A DNA stretch of 19,760 nt. Source: Spirochaetia bacterium. GTDB lineage: Bacteria > Spirochaetota > Spirochaetia > Treponematales > Breznakiellaceae. The position numbers and the translations under genes were made by a program. How positions within the stretch are numbered: the first letter of the stretch is position 1; each line of letters opens with the position of its first letter. The stretch spans positions 1 to 19,760 of the forward strand of contig BNUY01000043.1 in NCBI GenBank assembly GCA_025997715.1. The letters run 5' to 3'. The notes beneath the pieces were generated by a model that saw nothing but the letters and a program-made list of their open reading frames with translations, was not told the DNA's origin and searched no databases. Shown in pieces: positions 7,824 to 15,242 of the stretch.

Positions 7824-7843
7824 GATATACCATGCAAATTCAA
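7816..7843 (-). promoter_or_regulatory. Divergent promoter for the solute-binding lipoprotein
   Basis: On the minus strand TTGAAT (7838-7843), 16 nt, TATACT (7816-7821), ending 7 nt before the ATG at 7808. Its -10 overlaps the plus-strand TATAAT by four bases, so the two promoters probably compete for polymerase. Confidence 0.55.
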
Positions 7844-8305
7844 GATCCGGAGATAATCAGGCTTATCGACCGCATAGGCGAGCATTACCGCACGAATGTG
7901 GCGAACCGGTTTATCCGCCCTGCGCTGTTGCAGCTTCCCATTGATAAATTGAAGTGGAGTTTGATTGATGTTCTCATGGAAAAGGCGGGGGTGTACCAGG
8001 GCTATGACCTGGACGAACTCTACCGCCAGCTTGCGGCGGCGGCGGATCTGGTGTTTCAATGCCGGACAAGCCTGATCCCGGGCCTCCGGAACCGGCAGAA
8101 CATGGGCGCCGTATCAGGCCCCGACAAGGTTCTGCGGGACATGGCCATGAGCAATTTCGCTTCCAACCTCCAGGTTCTGGCGGATCTCCTGAACGAGCTT
8201 TTTGTACTGTTGGTGGAAGCGGATAAAGCCCAGGCCAAGGGCCGCAAACCCCTCTATGCCCAGATGCCGGAGGTGGCTAACCTGGGCAAGCTCCTTATTG
8301 AGTAA
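7832..8305 (+). CDS. Conserved hypothetical protein upstream of era
   Basis: 157 aa, soluble, predicted mainly helical. It starts MQIQDPEIIRLIDRIGEHYR and contains LPIDKLKWSLIDVLMEKAGV, GYDLDELYRQLAAAADLVFQ and NFASNLQVLADLLNELFVLL. There is no signal peptide or recognised catalytic motif. I do not recognise the family. The ATG at 7832 is supported by an excellent TTGCCA-17-TATAAT promoter ending 8 nt before it. Its stop is 3 nt before the era start, so the two are almost certainly one operon, and a role near ribosome assembly or the cell cycle is a guess from context only. Confidence 0.8.
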   Translation: MQIQDPEIIRLIDRIGEHYRTNVANRFIRPALLQLPIDKLKWSLIDVLMEKAGVYQGYDLDELYRQLAAAADLVFQCRTSLIPGLRNRQNMGAVSGPDKVLRDMAMSNFASNLQVLADLLNELFVLLVEADKAQAKGRKPLYAQMPEVANLGKLLIE

Positions 8306-8308
8306 TTC

Positions 8309-9223
8309 GTGGAAAAAAAATCAGCCTTTATAGCGGTGGTGGGCCGCCCCTCGGTGGGGAAATCCACCCTGGTCAATCTGCTCTGCGGCCAAAAGGTGGC
8401 CATCGTCAGTGCGGTTCCCCAGACCACCCGGAACGCTATCCGGGGCATCGTCAACCGGCCCGAGGGACAGCTCATCTTTGTGGACACCCCGGGCCGTCAC
8501 GCTTCGGAAAAGAAGCTCAATAAAAAACTCATGGAAGTGTCGGACCGCGCGGTGCAGGAAGCGGAACTGGTTCTCTACCTGCTGGACGCCGCCCGCCCCC
8601 CCGGCGCCGAGGAAGAGGCTATTGCCGGAGACCTTGCCCCTTTTGCCGGAAAAGCCCTGGTTGCGGCTGTCAACAAGATGGATGCCAGGGAAGCGGACTT
8701 TGAAGGGCTGCGCAGTTTTATTACCCGGCGGCTTCCGGAGCTTCCCGATTCCCGGATCTTCAAAATCTCCGCCCTGAAAAACGAAGGCGCAGAAGAACTG
8801 CTGCACTGCCTTTTCGATATGGCCGCCGCCGGGGAGCCCCTCTACCCGGAGGAATACTACACCGACCAGGACCTGGGTTTCCGCATCGCCGAGATCATCC
8901 GGGAAAAGGCCATCAACCGGCTGCGGGAGGAACTGCCCCACTCACTGTACGTGGAGGTGGCGGACACGGAATTGCACAGCGAAGGTGACGACCCGGCAAA
9001 AACACGGCTCTGGATACGGGCTTTCATCATCACCGAACGGGAATCCCAGAAGGGCATGGTGGTAGGCAAGGGCGGCGAAATGATAAAGGCCATCCGCCAA
9101 GCCGCACAGAAGGACCTGAACCGCATCCTGGACTGGAAGGTGGAACTGGACCTCCGGGTCAAAAGCGCCCATGACTGGCGGCACAACGATAAGGTTCTGC
9201 GAAGGCTTATTTCACGGGAGTAA
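8309..9223 (+). CDS. era: GTPase Era, 16S rRNA maturation factor
   Basis: 304 aa, standard Era length. G1 is GRPSVGKST (about 12-20), G2 the Thr of PQTTRN, G3 DTPGRH, G4 NKMD and G5 SAL, so the GTPase core is complete. The C-terminal KH domain has the GxxG loop in GMVVGKGGEMIKAIRQAAQK, which binds the 3' end of 16S rRNA. Era acts in 30S maturation and is generally essential. The start is GTG at 8309, 3 nt after the stop of the upstream gene, with no clear Shine-Dalgarno, suggesting translational coupling. Its 3' end meets the CapA gene tail to tail with 8 nt between. Confidence 0.97.
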   Translation: MEKKSAFIAVVGRPSVGKSTLVNLLCGQKVAIVSAVPQTTRNAIRGIVNRPEGQLIFVDTPGRHASEKKLNKKLMEVSDRAVQEAELVLYLLDAARPPGAEEEAIAGDLAPFAGKALVAAVNKMDAREADFEGLRSFITRRLPELPDSRIFKISALKNEGAEELLHCLFDMAAAGEPLYPEEYYTDQDLGFRIAEIIREKAINRLREELPHSLYVEVADTELHSEGDDPAKTRLWIRAFIITERESQKGMVVGKGGEMIKAIRQAAQKDLNRILDWKVELDLRVKSAHDWRHNDKVLRRLISRE

Positions 9224-9231
9224 TTGTACAC

Positions 9232-10707
9232 TCACGGTTTCAGTTCATCGGATAATGTATAAAAATCCGCCAGGTTTTTTTCCGGCGCTATGTCTGTTCT
9301 CGTGTGGGAAAGGCTCAGGGCGAAGGGTTCCAGATACACCATTTTGCCCCGCCAAAAACCCAGCCGGATAAAGAGACCTTCCTCGCCGCCGTCGGTGTTA
9401 CCCATACCGCCAAAAACATAGTTTCCCAGGGACCAGAACACGGGCTTGTCCAAAACCCATTCAAAACCCTGGACTACATGGGGATGGGAACCGATGATGA
9501 GATCCGCCCCGGATCGGATCAATTCCGTGTAAAGATCCCGGGTGATTTTATCGGGACTGCGGGACCATTCCACCCCGCCATGGAAAAGCAGGATATCCGT
9601 AACAGGGGAACCGGGCGCCGCCGCTAATTTTGCCTTGAGCTTTTCGGCGCCGCCTTTTCCCGAGTGGAGCATCCCCGGTTTATCCGGTTCCGCTGCCGCC
9701 GTTACGCCGTCCCAGCCATTCCGTTCCCGGGGAAAAGAAGCGATGCCGAAAACCCGGTAGGTCTCACCGCCATGCGGCATGACAAAAGGGTCCGAGGCCT
9801 CGTCGTCATTACGGCCCGCCCCCACTATGCCAAGCTCCGCCTGTTTTAGCCACATAAGGCTGTCCAGAAAAGCATCGGCGCCATAATCGTAGACATGGTT
9901 ATTGGCGTGAAGCACCGCGTCAATGCCGGACCATTTGAGGGTTGCCGCCACGCCGGGGGCAAAACGGAAGTTAAAGGATTTGGTAATCTTCTGCCCCCGG
10001 CTCGAGACCACCCCCTCAAGGTTTATAAGAGCAATATCCGCGCCGGCCAGCATTCCGGCTGTTTTCCCGAAGATTCCCGCCGGGCCTTCCTGAAAAAGAA
10101 TTTCCGCGGCCCCCCGGTCCAGCATCACGTCTCCCCCCGAGGCGATCCAGGTTATCTCCGGCGTTTCTTCAGGCGGATAAAGAGCCGCAAGGTAATCCCC
10201 CAAAGCCGCCGTCAAAAGTTTTATTTTTTCTTCCATAGCTTCCCCGGCGGCGTGAATCGTGATGCCCCTGAACTGTACCAGCGGATAATTATCAGCATCA
10301 ACGCTTAGATCATCGACCCGCAGGGCGGTGAAGGGCGCCGCAAGTTCCGGCAGGGGTACCAGCCGCTCCGTTCCGTTGAGGCAGTCCGCCAAAGCTGCGC
10401 TTCGCCGTTTTGAAGGGGCCTCGTCCACGGGCACAACATACGTTTTATCCATGATGATAGCCCCAGGAGGGAGATTCCCCTTCCAGGCCGAAAAGAAATC
10501 AATCAGTATGCCCGGTTTTTTATCTTTTTCCGCAGTTTTTATTCCAAGAGCGCCCATTTCGGGCCCGGCGATAAATTTTTCCACAATGGCCCGTTCCGAT
10601 TCATAATCTTCCCCGCCGCCGGTATTGAGGCCGAGGGTGATTTTTTCCGCGCCGCAGCCGCAAAAAGCCATCAGCATGATCGCACCGAGGATATTCGTCG
10701 TTTTCAT
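9232..10707 (-). CDS. CapA-family (PgsA-like) lipoprotein, metallophosphatase fold
   Basis: 491 aa. The N-terminus (ILGAIMLMAFCGC) is a lipoprotein signal with Cys16 or Cys18 as the modified residue. The CapA domain starts near residue 186: GDVMLDRG (192-199), NLEGVVS (229-235), ANNHVYDYG (268-276), HGGVEWSR, GSHPHVVQG and SLGNYVFGG, all metal-site motifs of this calcineurin-like family tied to poly-gamma-glutamate capsule synthesis in bacilli. No capB or capC homologue is nearby, so capsule synthesis is not implied. About 165 residues between the lipobox and the CapA domain do not resemble the usual architecture; they may be a degenerate binding-protein lobe. The ATG lacks a Shine-Dalgarno and follows a promoter-like TTGTCA-16-TATGAT closely. 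Confidence 0.85.
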   Translation of the reverse strand: MKTTNILGAIMLMAFCGCGAEKITLGLNTGGGEDYESERAIVEKFIAGPEMGALGIKTAEKDKKPGILIDFFSAWKGNLPPGAIIMDKTYVVPVDEAPSKRRSAALADCLNGTERLVPLPELAAPFTALRVDDLSVDADNYPLVQFRGITIHAAGEAMEEKIKLLTAALGDYLAALYPPEETPEITWIASGGDVMLDRGAAEILFQEGPAGIFGKTAGMLAGADIALINLEGVVSSRGQKITKSFNFRFAPGVAATLKWSGIDAVLHANNHVYDYGADAFLDSLMWLKQAELGIVGAGRNDDEASDPFVMPHGGETYRVFGIASFPRERNGWDGVTAAAEPDKPGMLHSGKGGAEKLKAKLAAAPGSPVTDILLFHGGVEWSRSPDKITRDLYTELIRSGADLIIGSHPHVVQGFEWVLDKPVFWSLGNYVFGGMGNTDGGEEGLFIRLGFWRGKMVYLEPFALSLSHTRTDIAPEKNLADFYTLSDELKP

Positions 10708-10713
10708 GGGTTC

Positions 10714-10741
10714 ATCATACTAGAAATTTCCGGCTTGACAA
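10714..10741 (-). promoter_or_regulatory. Candidate promoter for the CapA-family gene
   Basis: On the minus strand TTGTCA (10736-10741), 16 nt, TATGAT (10714-10719), each 5/6 consensus. The -10 ends 6 nt before the ATG at 10707 and no Shine-Dalgarno intervenes, so the message would be leaderless. It lies in the 45-nt gap after thrH. Confidence 0.5.
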
Positions 10742-10752
10742 AGACCAATTCG

Positions 10753-11352
10753 TTATAAAAAGGTATCTATCTGCGCGAGAAGTTCCGTATAGGTATCCAC
10801 ACAAACAATATCGCTGTTGCTTTTCCTGATCGAATCGGGGGCGCGAAAGAGGCAGCCCGCGTCGGCTTCGCGGATCATTGCCAGGTCGTTGAAGGAATCC
10901 CCGGCGGCAAAGATTTCCATGTTGAGGGACTTAAAGGCAAGCACCGCCTTTTTCTTGCCCTCCTTCTGGCGGAGTTTATAGCCCGTGATGGAGCCATTTG
11001 ACGCAGTTTCAAGGCTGTTGCAGAAGAGGGTAGGGTAGCCCAGTTTGGCCATCAGGGGCTTGGCGAACTGCTCAAAGGTGTCGGAAAGGATGATGAGGGC
11101 CGTCCGCTCTTGCAGGGCGGCGGTGAATTCCACGGCGCCTTCCAGGGGGGCCATGGTTCCGATGACCCGCTGGATGTCCGCCAGCTTGAGGCGGTGCTTG
11201 GCCAGGAGGTCCAGCCGGAACGCCATGAGCTTGTCGTAGTCCGGCTCGTCACGGGTGGTTCTTCGCAGTTCGGGGATCCCCGCAGCTTCGGAAAAGGCTA
11301 TCCAGATTTCGGGGATCAGCACCCCCTCAAGGTCAAGGCAGACGATACGCAT
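10753..11352 (-). CDS. thrH: ThrH: phosphoserine phosphatase / homoserine phosphotransferase (HAD family)
   Basis: 199 aa, same length class as Pseudomonas ThrH. It starts MRIVCLDLEGVLIPEIWIAF; the HAD nucleophile is Asp7 in the DLEG variant of motif I that marks ThrH rather than SerB. Motif II is LSDTF, motif III lies in LRQKEGKKKAVLAF, and motif IV is AAGDSFNDLAMI with the Mg-binding Asp residues. ThrH dephosphorylates phosphoserine and can transfer the phosphate to homoserine, linking serine and threonine synthesis. TATAAT lies 9 nt before the ATG with no Shine-Dalgarno. The CapA gene follows on the same strand after 45 nt and seems to have its own promoter. Recognition is strong. Confidence 0.93.
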   Translation of the reverse strand: MRIVCLDLEGVLIPEIWIAFSEAAGIPELRRTTRDEPDYDKLMAFRLDLLAKHRLKLADIQRVIGTMAPLEGAVEFTAALQERTALIILSDTFEQFAKPLMAKLGYPTLFCNSLETASNGSITGYKLRQKEGKKKAVLAFKSLNMEIFAAGDSFNDLAMIREADAGCLFRAPDSIRKSNSDIVCVDTYTELLAQIDTFL

Positions 11353-11361
11353 AGATTGGGG

Positions 11362-11390
11362 ATTATAGCATATGAGGGCGTGGGGTACAA
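11362..11390 (-). promoter_or_regulatory. Candidate promoter for thrH
   Basis: On the minus strand TTGTAC (11385-11390), 17 nt, TATAAT (11362-11367). The -10 is perfect and ends 9 nt before the ATG at 11352; the -35 is weak (3/6). No ribosome site is present, again suggesting a leaderless transcript. Confidence 0.5.
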
Positions 11391-11400
11391 GAGGTACGAA

Positions 11401-11739
11401 TTATACCAGCTTATCAATATCCCGCCGTGAATATACTGCTTTGGGGATGAAATTATAAGAATTCATCCGCGAATAAACGCTAATTAACGCGAATAATACG
11501 CTCCGGGTATTTGATTTATTCGCGAACATTTGCGAAAATTCGCGGACCTTATTCTTTATTGATATTTTCGTTCCTAAAGGAGTATACATAAAACGCCGGA
11601 CTTCCATAGTATCGTCAATAACAACATAGAATACCGTATAATTCTTTACATAAATTCGATAGTATTTGTGCATACGATTTTTTTTTGACTTGTAAGCTTT
11701 AAATGACAGAGGCGCTACATGATATTTTGAAAAGAGCAT
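11401..11739 (-). pseudogene. RelE/ParE-like toxin remnant interrupted in frame by element E3
   Basis: The ORF has 112 codons. Residues about 27-53 (YRIYVKNYTVFYVVIDDTMEVRRFMY) and the last residues (YSRRDIDKLV) together match the C-terminal half of RelE/ParE toxins, which typically end ...NYxVFYxV...RxxYGRRDIxKL. Between them 51 codons come from element E3. Removing the 151-bp element plus one TA joins the parts as FMYSRRDIDKLV. The remaining 61 codons lack the usual N-terminal 35-40 residues; an in-frame TAA lies just upstream of ATG 11739, so the gene was probably already truncated. No intact antitoxin gene is adjacent, and the remnant is unlikely to be an active toxin. Family call is from motif memory and moderate. 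Confidence 0.6.
11434..11584. mobile_element. Element E3: 151-bp miniature inverted-repeat element with TA duplication
   Basis: The ends are imperfect inverted repeats matching at 20 of 25 positions, counted from the flanking TA: TATACTGCTTTGGGG on the left and, read on the minus strand, TATACTCCTTTAGGA on the right. TA at 11432-11433 and 11585-11586 fits a target duplication. Inner arms (11466-11496, 11516-11546) pair at 24 of 31 positions and consist of 10-nt words around CGCGAAT. The left arm is preceded by ATAAGAATTCATCCGCG, like the leaders of E1, E2 and E4. It has no stop in the toxin-like frame and adds 153 nt with its TA, so the frame is kept. TA targeting suggests mobilisation by an IS630/mariner-type transposase; none is encoded here. 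Confidence 0.75.
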
Positions 11740-11798
11740 GTTATAAGGAATTTGAGGCTTTTACGCCGTCTTGGGGCGGCTTATTATAGGAGGGTTTT

Positions 11799-13115
11799 AT
11801 GAAAGTAAGAATTGTGGGGATTATCGCCATAGGGGCGGTAATCATGGCCGGGCTGAGCGGGTGCAATACCCTCCAGTCGATTGAAGTCAGCACTGCGCCT
11901 GTTCAGACGGTCTACGGGCAGGGACAGCGGCTGGACACATCGGGGCTGGTAGTCATGGGGCACTTTAAAAAAGATAGCAGAGATATAACGAATGATCCTA
12001 AGAATCGTCCGTCCATCTCGGGCTACGATACAGCCACGCCGGGGGTGCAGACGGTGACCGTTACCGTGAAGAAGCAGAGCGCTGCCTTCAAGGTGACGGT
12101 TGTGCCGGTGGAAAAGCTGTCTATCACGGCGCCTCCGGCTACAACGGTTATTATGCAGGGGGATGACTTTAGCCCGGCGGGTCTTTCAGCGAGAGCCGAG
12201 TTTGAGAACGATGCGGTTCCCGCTGAAACGATTGAGGCAGGCCGGCTGAAATTCTCGGGATACGACAAGGACAAGCCGGGAAATCAGACTATTACCGCCG
12301 TTTACTTTGGGAAAAAGGCGGACTTTACGGTGCGGGTTGCCGGTCTTTCGGCGATTTCCGTGGTGTCTCCGCCAAACAAGATAGAGTATTTTACCGGCGA
12401 GGAACTCGAATTAGCGGGCCTCGCGGTACAGGGTACCTGGGAAGAGGGCATGGGGGAAAGGCAGATCACGATCACGAAAGAGAACCTCTCCGGCTATGAT
12501 ATAACCCAGGGAAGGGCGCAGACGGTTACGGTCACCTATTCGGGAAAGAGGGCGAGTTTCCCGGTAACGTATATAGCATTGCAAGCTCTGACGGTTAACA
12601 GGCGGCCGGATAAGTTGGATTATCAGCTTGGGGAAGAACTTGAGCTTTCCGGCATTCAGATTCAGGGAACATGGCCGGGGAATAGTCTGGCGCTGATTGA
12701 TCGTTCGCGTCCAAAGTATAGCGGATATGATAAATTTGCCGCAGGAAAGCAGAGGATTACGGTCACGCTTGGAGGCAGGAACGATACCTTTGAGGTCACC
12801 GTGGCCAATCCGTTTGAGGGGACTTGGTCCGGACAGTGGTTAGCCGGTAAGCAAGCACATACCGACGGACCGCCTACAGAAATATGGGCGCCGGTAACCT
12901 TAACAATGGAGGGAACCGGATGGCTATTGCGAACGAATGATAGCGAAGGTAAATCGGTAGAATTGCGCGGGACATATACTCCTGACAGCGTCACCCACGC
13001 GAAGCTTCAATGCAATGACAGCAAAGGCGCAGGGGATGTCAACAGAGATTCATCTACGGTAATGAGGCTGAAAAATGGTCTCATCCGTAATGAGATAACG
13101 CTCAACAAAAAGTAG
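11799..13115 (+). CDS. Lipoprotein with four bacterial Ig-like (Big_3 type) repeats
   Basis: 438 aa. The signal peptide ends in AGLSGC with Cys22 as lipid anchor. Four Ig-like repeats follow at about 26-103, 106-181, 184-257 and 261-337; each has a Pro-rich first strand, a (Y/M)xxGxxL/F...GL element, a central SGYD and a closing strand such as GVQTVTVTV or GNQTITAVY. Repeats 3 and 4 share GEELELxG and QGTW and are the closest pair. The last 100 residues (NPFEGTWSGQW, GTGWLLRTND) form a separate domain that may be a small beta barrel. The protein is probably surface or periplasmic, with an adhesive or structural role typical of such repeats; no binding partner can be inferred. AGGAGGG just upstream of ATG 11799 is a strong ribosome site. 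Confidence 0.85.
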   Translation: MKVRIVGIIAIGAVIMAGLSGCNTLQSIEVSTAPVQTVYGQGQRLDTSGLVVMGHFKKDSRDITNDPKNRPSISGYDTATPGVQTVTVTVKKQSAAFKVTVVPVEKLSITAPPATTVIMQGDDFSPAGLSARAEFENDAVPAETIEAGRLKFSGYDKDKPGNQTITAVYFGKKADFTVRVAGLSAISVVSPPNKIEYFTGEELELAGLAVQGTWEEGMGERQITITKENLSGYDITQGRAQTVTVTYSGKRASFPVTYIALQALTVNRRPDKLDYQLGEELELSGIQIQGTWPGNSLALIDRSRPKYSGYDKFAAGKQRITVTLGGRNDTFEVTVANPFEGTWSGQWLAGKQAHTDGPPTEIWAPVTLTMEGTGWLLRTNDSEGKSVELRGTYTPDSVTHAKLQCNDSKGAGDVNRDSSTVMRLKNGLIRNEITLNKK

Positions 13116-13128
13116 ATTTAAGACGGTG

Positions 13129-13168
13129 GTCTCCATGCTCTGCGCCGATCCGTGCGGGGCATGGAGGC
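13129..13168 (+). terminator. Weak terminator-like hairpin after the Ig-like lipoprotein
   Basis: CTCCATGC (13131-13138) pairs with GCATGGAG (13159-13166), extended to 10 bp by a G-T and a G-C pair, with a 20-nt GC-rich loop. It starts about 13 nt after the stop codon. There is no T-run, so it would be rho-dependent or only an mRNA 3' stabiliser. Confidence 0.3.
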
Positions 13169-13202
13169 GGTGTAAAAAGTCCAGGGACTATAAAGGTGAA
13201 GC

Positions 13203-13313
13203 CTACACTGGTGATTTCGAGTTAACGTCAACCCAATTCGATTTTACTATTTTAGGCACGGCTGTCTCGTGCAGAGAACCGAGAAGTTCACTCTGATATT
13301 TGTTCTTTTCCAT
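13203..13313 (-). pseudogene. Antitoxin-like N-terminal remnant
   Basis: A 36-codon minus-strand ORF begins MEKNKYQSELLGSLHETAV, which resembles the start of small HigA/XRE-type antitoxins that pair with RelE-like toxins, then runs into unrelated sequence and stops after PKIVKSNWVDVNSKSPV. Its ATG overlaps by 1 nt (TGATG) the stop of a 30-codon upstream reading frame, a layout common in toxin-antitoxin pairs; that upstream frame itself overlaps the end of the TraX gene and is not recognisable. I see no helix-turn-helix, so this is a decayed fragment. The rest of 13116-13389 holds a weak hairpin and nothing else I can support. Resemblance is from memory of the family. Confidence 0.4.
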
Positions 13314-13389
13314 CACAATCCCCGGTCCAGAGTATTCTGTCGATTTTGATAGTAATACTTCCGGAAGCTTTCGATTTTTCCTCTAGTAA

Positions 13390-14193
13390 TCAAACCTTCC
13401 ATAACGTGGCTATACTATACAATATATAAATGTGCGCAGGATAGAAAATATAGAAGAAATATTTCATGCCCCGCCCTTTTTCCCCATTGTATAAAGCCAT
13501 TGGAAGAGCTGCAAAAATCATCATCCATTGGACTGACCCGCCCTTGCTTATCACAAACGCCAATACCGACAGCGCCGCCAAAGCCGCTATTTGAGCCCAG
13601 TGCCATTTGCGGAAAATGTAAAACAGCAGCCCCATTAAAACCATTCCGACTCCGCCCTCAATGAAAATGATGTTGGGTAGTAATAATGGCAGGGTAAATA
13701 CTATTCTTTGCACAATCTGCGAAGAATAGTCAATATTCATCGCCCTTAAAAACGGCATGGCAATCACTATCGGCGCAAGAAATAACGCAATTGCCCCAAT
13801 AATCTTCCCCGCTTTTCTATTTCTAAGGCCATCCACCAATACATCATAGGAGAGCATATAGAGCGCGGTAACGAAAAATGTGGTAAATGCGTTATTCATC
13901 AACACAATATTTTCATTCGGCAATATCCAGCCTACTATCCCGCTTAATATCGTCACCGTCCAGGAACCGCCTAGCAGCCTTAAAAGGTATTTCTTGCGGT
14001 TTTTTGTGTAGTGCCAACTGTCGGCAGCCGCAAACAGAAACAAAGCGAATACAGGCCGGCCAAGCCAGGTGAGCCACAGCGGCGCACCCAGAGGCGCAAA
14101 CATTTCGTGAATATGGTCGAAAACCATTAAGACTATTGCAATAATCTTAATGGTTGTTACGTTCATTGCTGCTTTTTCCCGTATGATGTTCAT
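13390..14193 (-). CDS. TraX-family integral membrane protein (acyltransferase-like)
   Basis: 267 aa with about eight hydrophobic segments. It begins MNIIREKAAMNVTTIKIIAIVLMVFDHIHEMF; the early (M/I)xxDHI with a membrane-embedded His, and the C-terminal YNGEKGRGMKYFFYIFYPAHIYILY, are the hallmarks of TraX proteins, which N-acetylate F-pilin in plasmid transfer systems and occur as orphan chromosomal genes in many host-associated bacteria. ATG at 14193 has AAGGA with a 6-nt spacer; the in-frame ATG at 14166 has no such site. No conjugation genes are present, so the substrate is unknown; a surface-polymer acyltransferase is possible. The lower GC content than the flanking housekeeping genes hints at later acquisition. 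Confidence 0.85.
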   Translation of the reverse strand: MNIIREKAAMNVTTIKIIAIVLMVFDHIHEMFAPLGAPLWLTWLGRPVFALFLFAAADSWHYTKNRKKYLLRLLGGSWTVTILSGIVGWILPNENIVLMNNAFTTFFVTALYMLSYDVLVDGLRNRKAGKIIGAIALFLAPIVIAMPFLRAMNIDYSSQIVQRIVFTLPLLLPNIIFIEGGVGMVLMGLLFYIFRKWHWAQIAALAALSVLAFVISKGGSVQWMMIFAALPMALYNGEKGRGMKYFFYIFYPAHIYILYSIATLWKV

Positions 14194-14281
14194 TTAAAAT
14201 CCTTCCATTTATGATAATAACATATTCTTATTTTAGTGTCACTACATGGGGTTTTTCTTTTCAAATAATTTTTGTAAGATT

Positions 14282-14333
14282 CCCTATAAAATAATAAGCA
14301 ACGTATACCGTGACGATGGAAACCGGTATAGGG
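14282..14333 (+). other. Competing inverted repeats upstream of birA
   Basis: TATACCG (14304-14310) can pair with CGGTATA (14324-14330), while CCCTATA (14282-14288) can pair with TATAGGG (14327-14333). The two pairings share bases and exclude each other. The rest of the 194-nt gap between the TraX gene and birA is AT-rich and holds no gene. Function, if any, is unknown. Confidence 0.3.
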
Positions 14334-14387
14334 TTATGAAAAAAAACTAAAATTGATTCGTAAAAAAAAGGAGTGTTTTACTAAAAC

Positions 14388-15242
14388 ATGTTTTATATGA
14401 AGAAAATTCCCCTGAACAATCCTTTTTCCGCCCCGGTTTTTCATTTGGAAACCACGGGTAGCACCATGCTGGATGCCCGGAACCTTGCGTCGCTGAACGA
14501 ACCCCACGGCTCGGTGGTAGTCGCCGATGTCCAGGAAGCGGGTCGGGGCCGCATTGCAAACCGCCCCTGGAAATCTGAAAAGGGCAAAAACCTCCTTTTT
14601 ACCATCCTGCTCCGCTACCCCGGTATCGCCGCCATCCCCCCGGCTCTCACCCTCAGAACCGGGCTGGCCTTAGCCCTGGCCATTGAGGATTTCGCCCCCG
14701 CCCTTCAGGGCCGCCTCCAGGTGAAGTGGCCCAATGATGTGATGATACCACTGCCTAAAGCGGGGGCCTTTGGCAAGGCCGCCGGGATACTCACCGAAGG
14801 GGACGGCGCGAATGTGTATATCGGCGTTGGGGTGAATGTGGGGCAGACGGAATTTCCTGCGGATATCCGGGACAAGGCGGGCAGCATTGCCTTGGCGCTG
14901 GGGAAGACCAGGGTAGAGGCTTTGCCCCCGGATAGCCGGTTCCGTTTACTGGAAGCTTTCCTGCATCGCCTCTACGCCGAACTTGAGGGATCAGCCCAAA
15001 CAGGAGACGGCTGGCGGGAACGGCTGGAGAAGCGGCTTTATATGAAGGGCCGGAAGGTGCGGTTTATCGCCGGGGCCGCAGACTCAGGCAGGGTAGTGGA
15101 GGGGGTGCTCTGCGGCATAGGCCTTGGGGGGGAGCTGCTTATTCAGGGGCAGGATGGGACGGAAGCTTTTGTTACCGGGGAACTCAGGGCTTCTGCATTT
15201 ACTTTTATTAATCCCGAACCCCCCAAAAATCATGAAGAATAA
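14388..15242 (+). CDS. birA: Biotin--[acetyl-CoA-carboxylase] ligase, monofunctional
   Basis: 284 aa. Biotin protein ligase motifs are complete: ETTGSTM (21-27), GSVVVADVQEAGRGR and RPW (41-61; the GRGR loop binds biotinyl-AMP), KWPNDVM (113-119, catalytic Lys), AAGILTEG (131-138) and IGVGVNV. A C-terminal SH3-like domain follows (GVLCGIGLGGELLI). The N-terminal DNA-binding domain of E. coli BirA is absent, so it is an enzyme only. It attaches biotin to carboxylase carrier proteins in the cytoplasm. ATG at 14388 is 14 nt after GGAG, a long spacer; ATG 14397 is an in-frame alternative. The last codons (KNHEE and stop) lie within the outer repeat of element E4. Confidence 0.95.
   Translation: MFYMKKIPLNNPFSAPVFHLETTGSTMLDARNLASLNEPHGSVVVADVQEAGRGRIANRPWKSEKGKNLLFTILLRYPGIAAIPPALTLRTGLALALAIEDFAPALQGRLQVKWPNDVMIPLPKAGAFGKAAGILTEGDGANVYIGVGVNVGQTEFPADIRDKAGSIALALGKTRVEALPPDSRFRLLEAFLHRLYAELEGSAQTGDGWRERLEKRLYMKGRKVRFIAGAADSGRVVEGVLCGIGLGGELLIQGQDGTEAFVTGELRASAFTFINPEPPKNHEE

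Noticed and set aside
11581..11590. TATACT at the ends of E3 as outward promoters
   Set aside because: The hexamer belongs to the terminal repeat and reads into the element from both ends, and no -35 lies at a suitable distance.
13316..13404. 30-codon frame overlapping the TraX gene end as a toxin gene
   Set aside because: It overlaps the TraX coding end, is very short and resembles no toxin I know; only its TGATG junction with the antitoxin-like remnant is notable.
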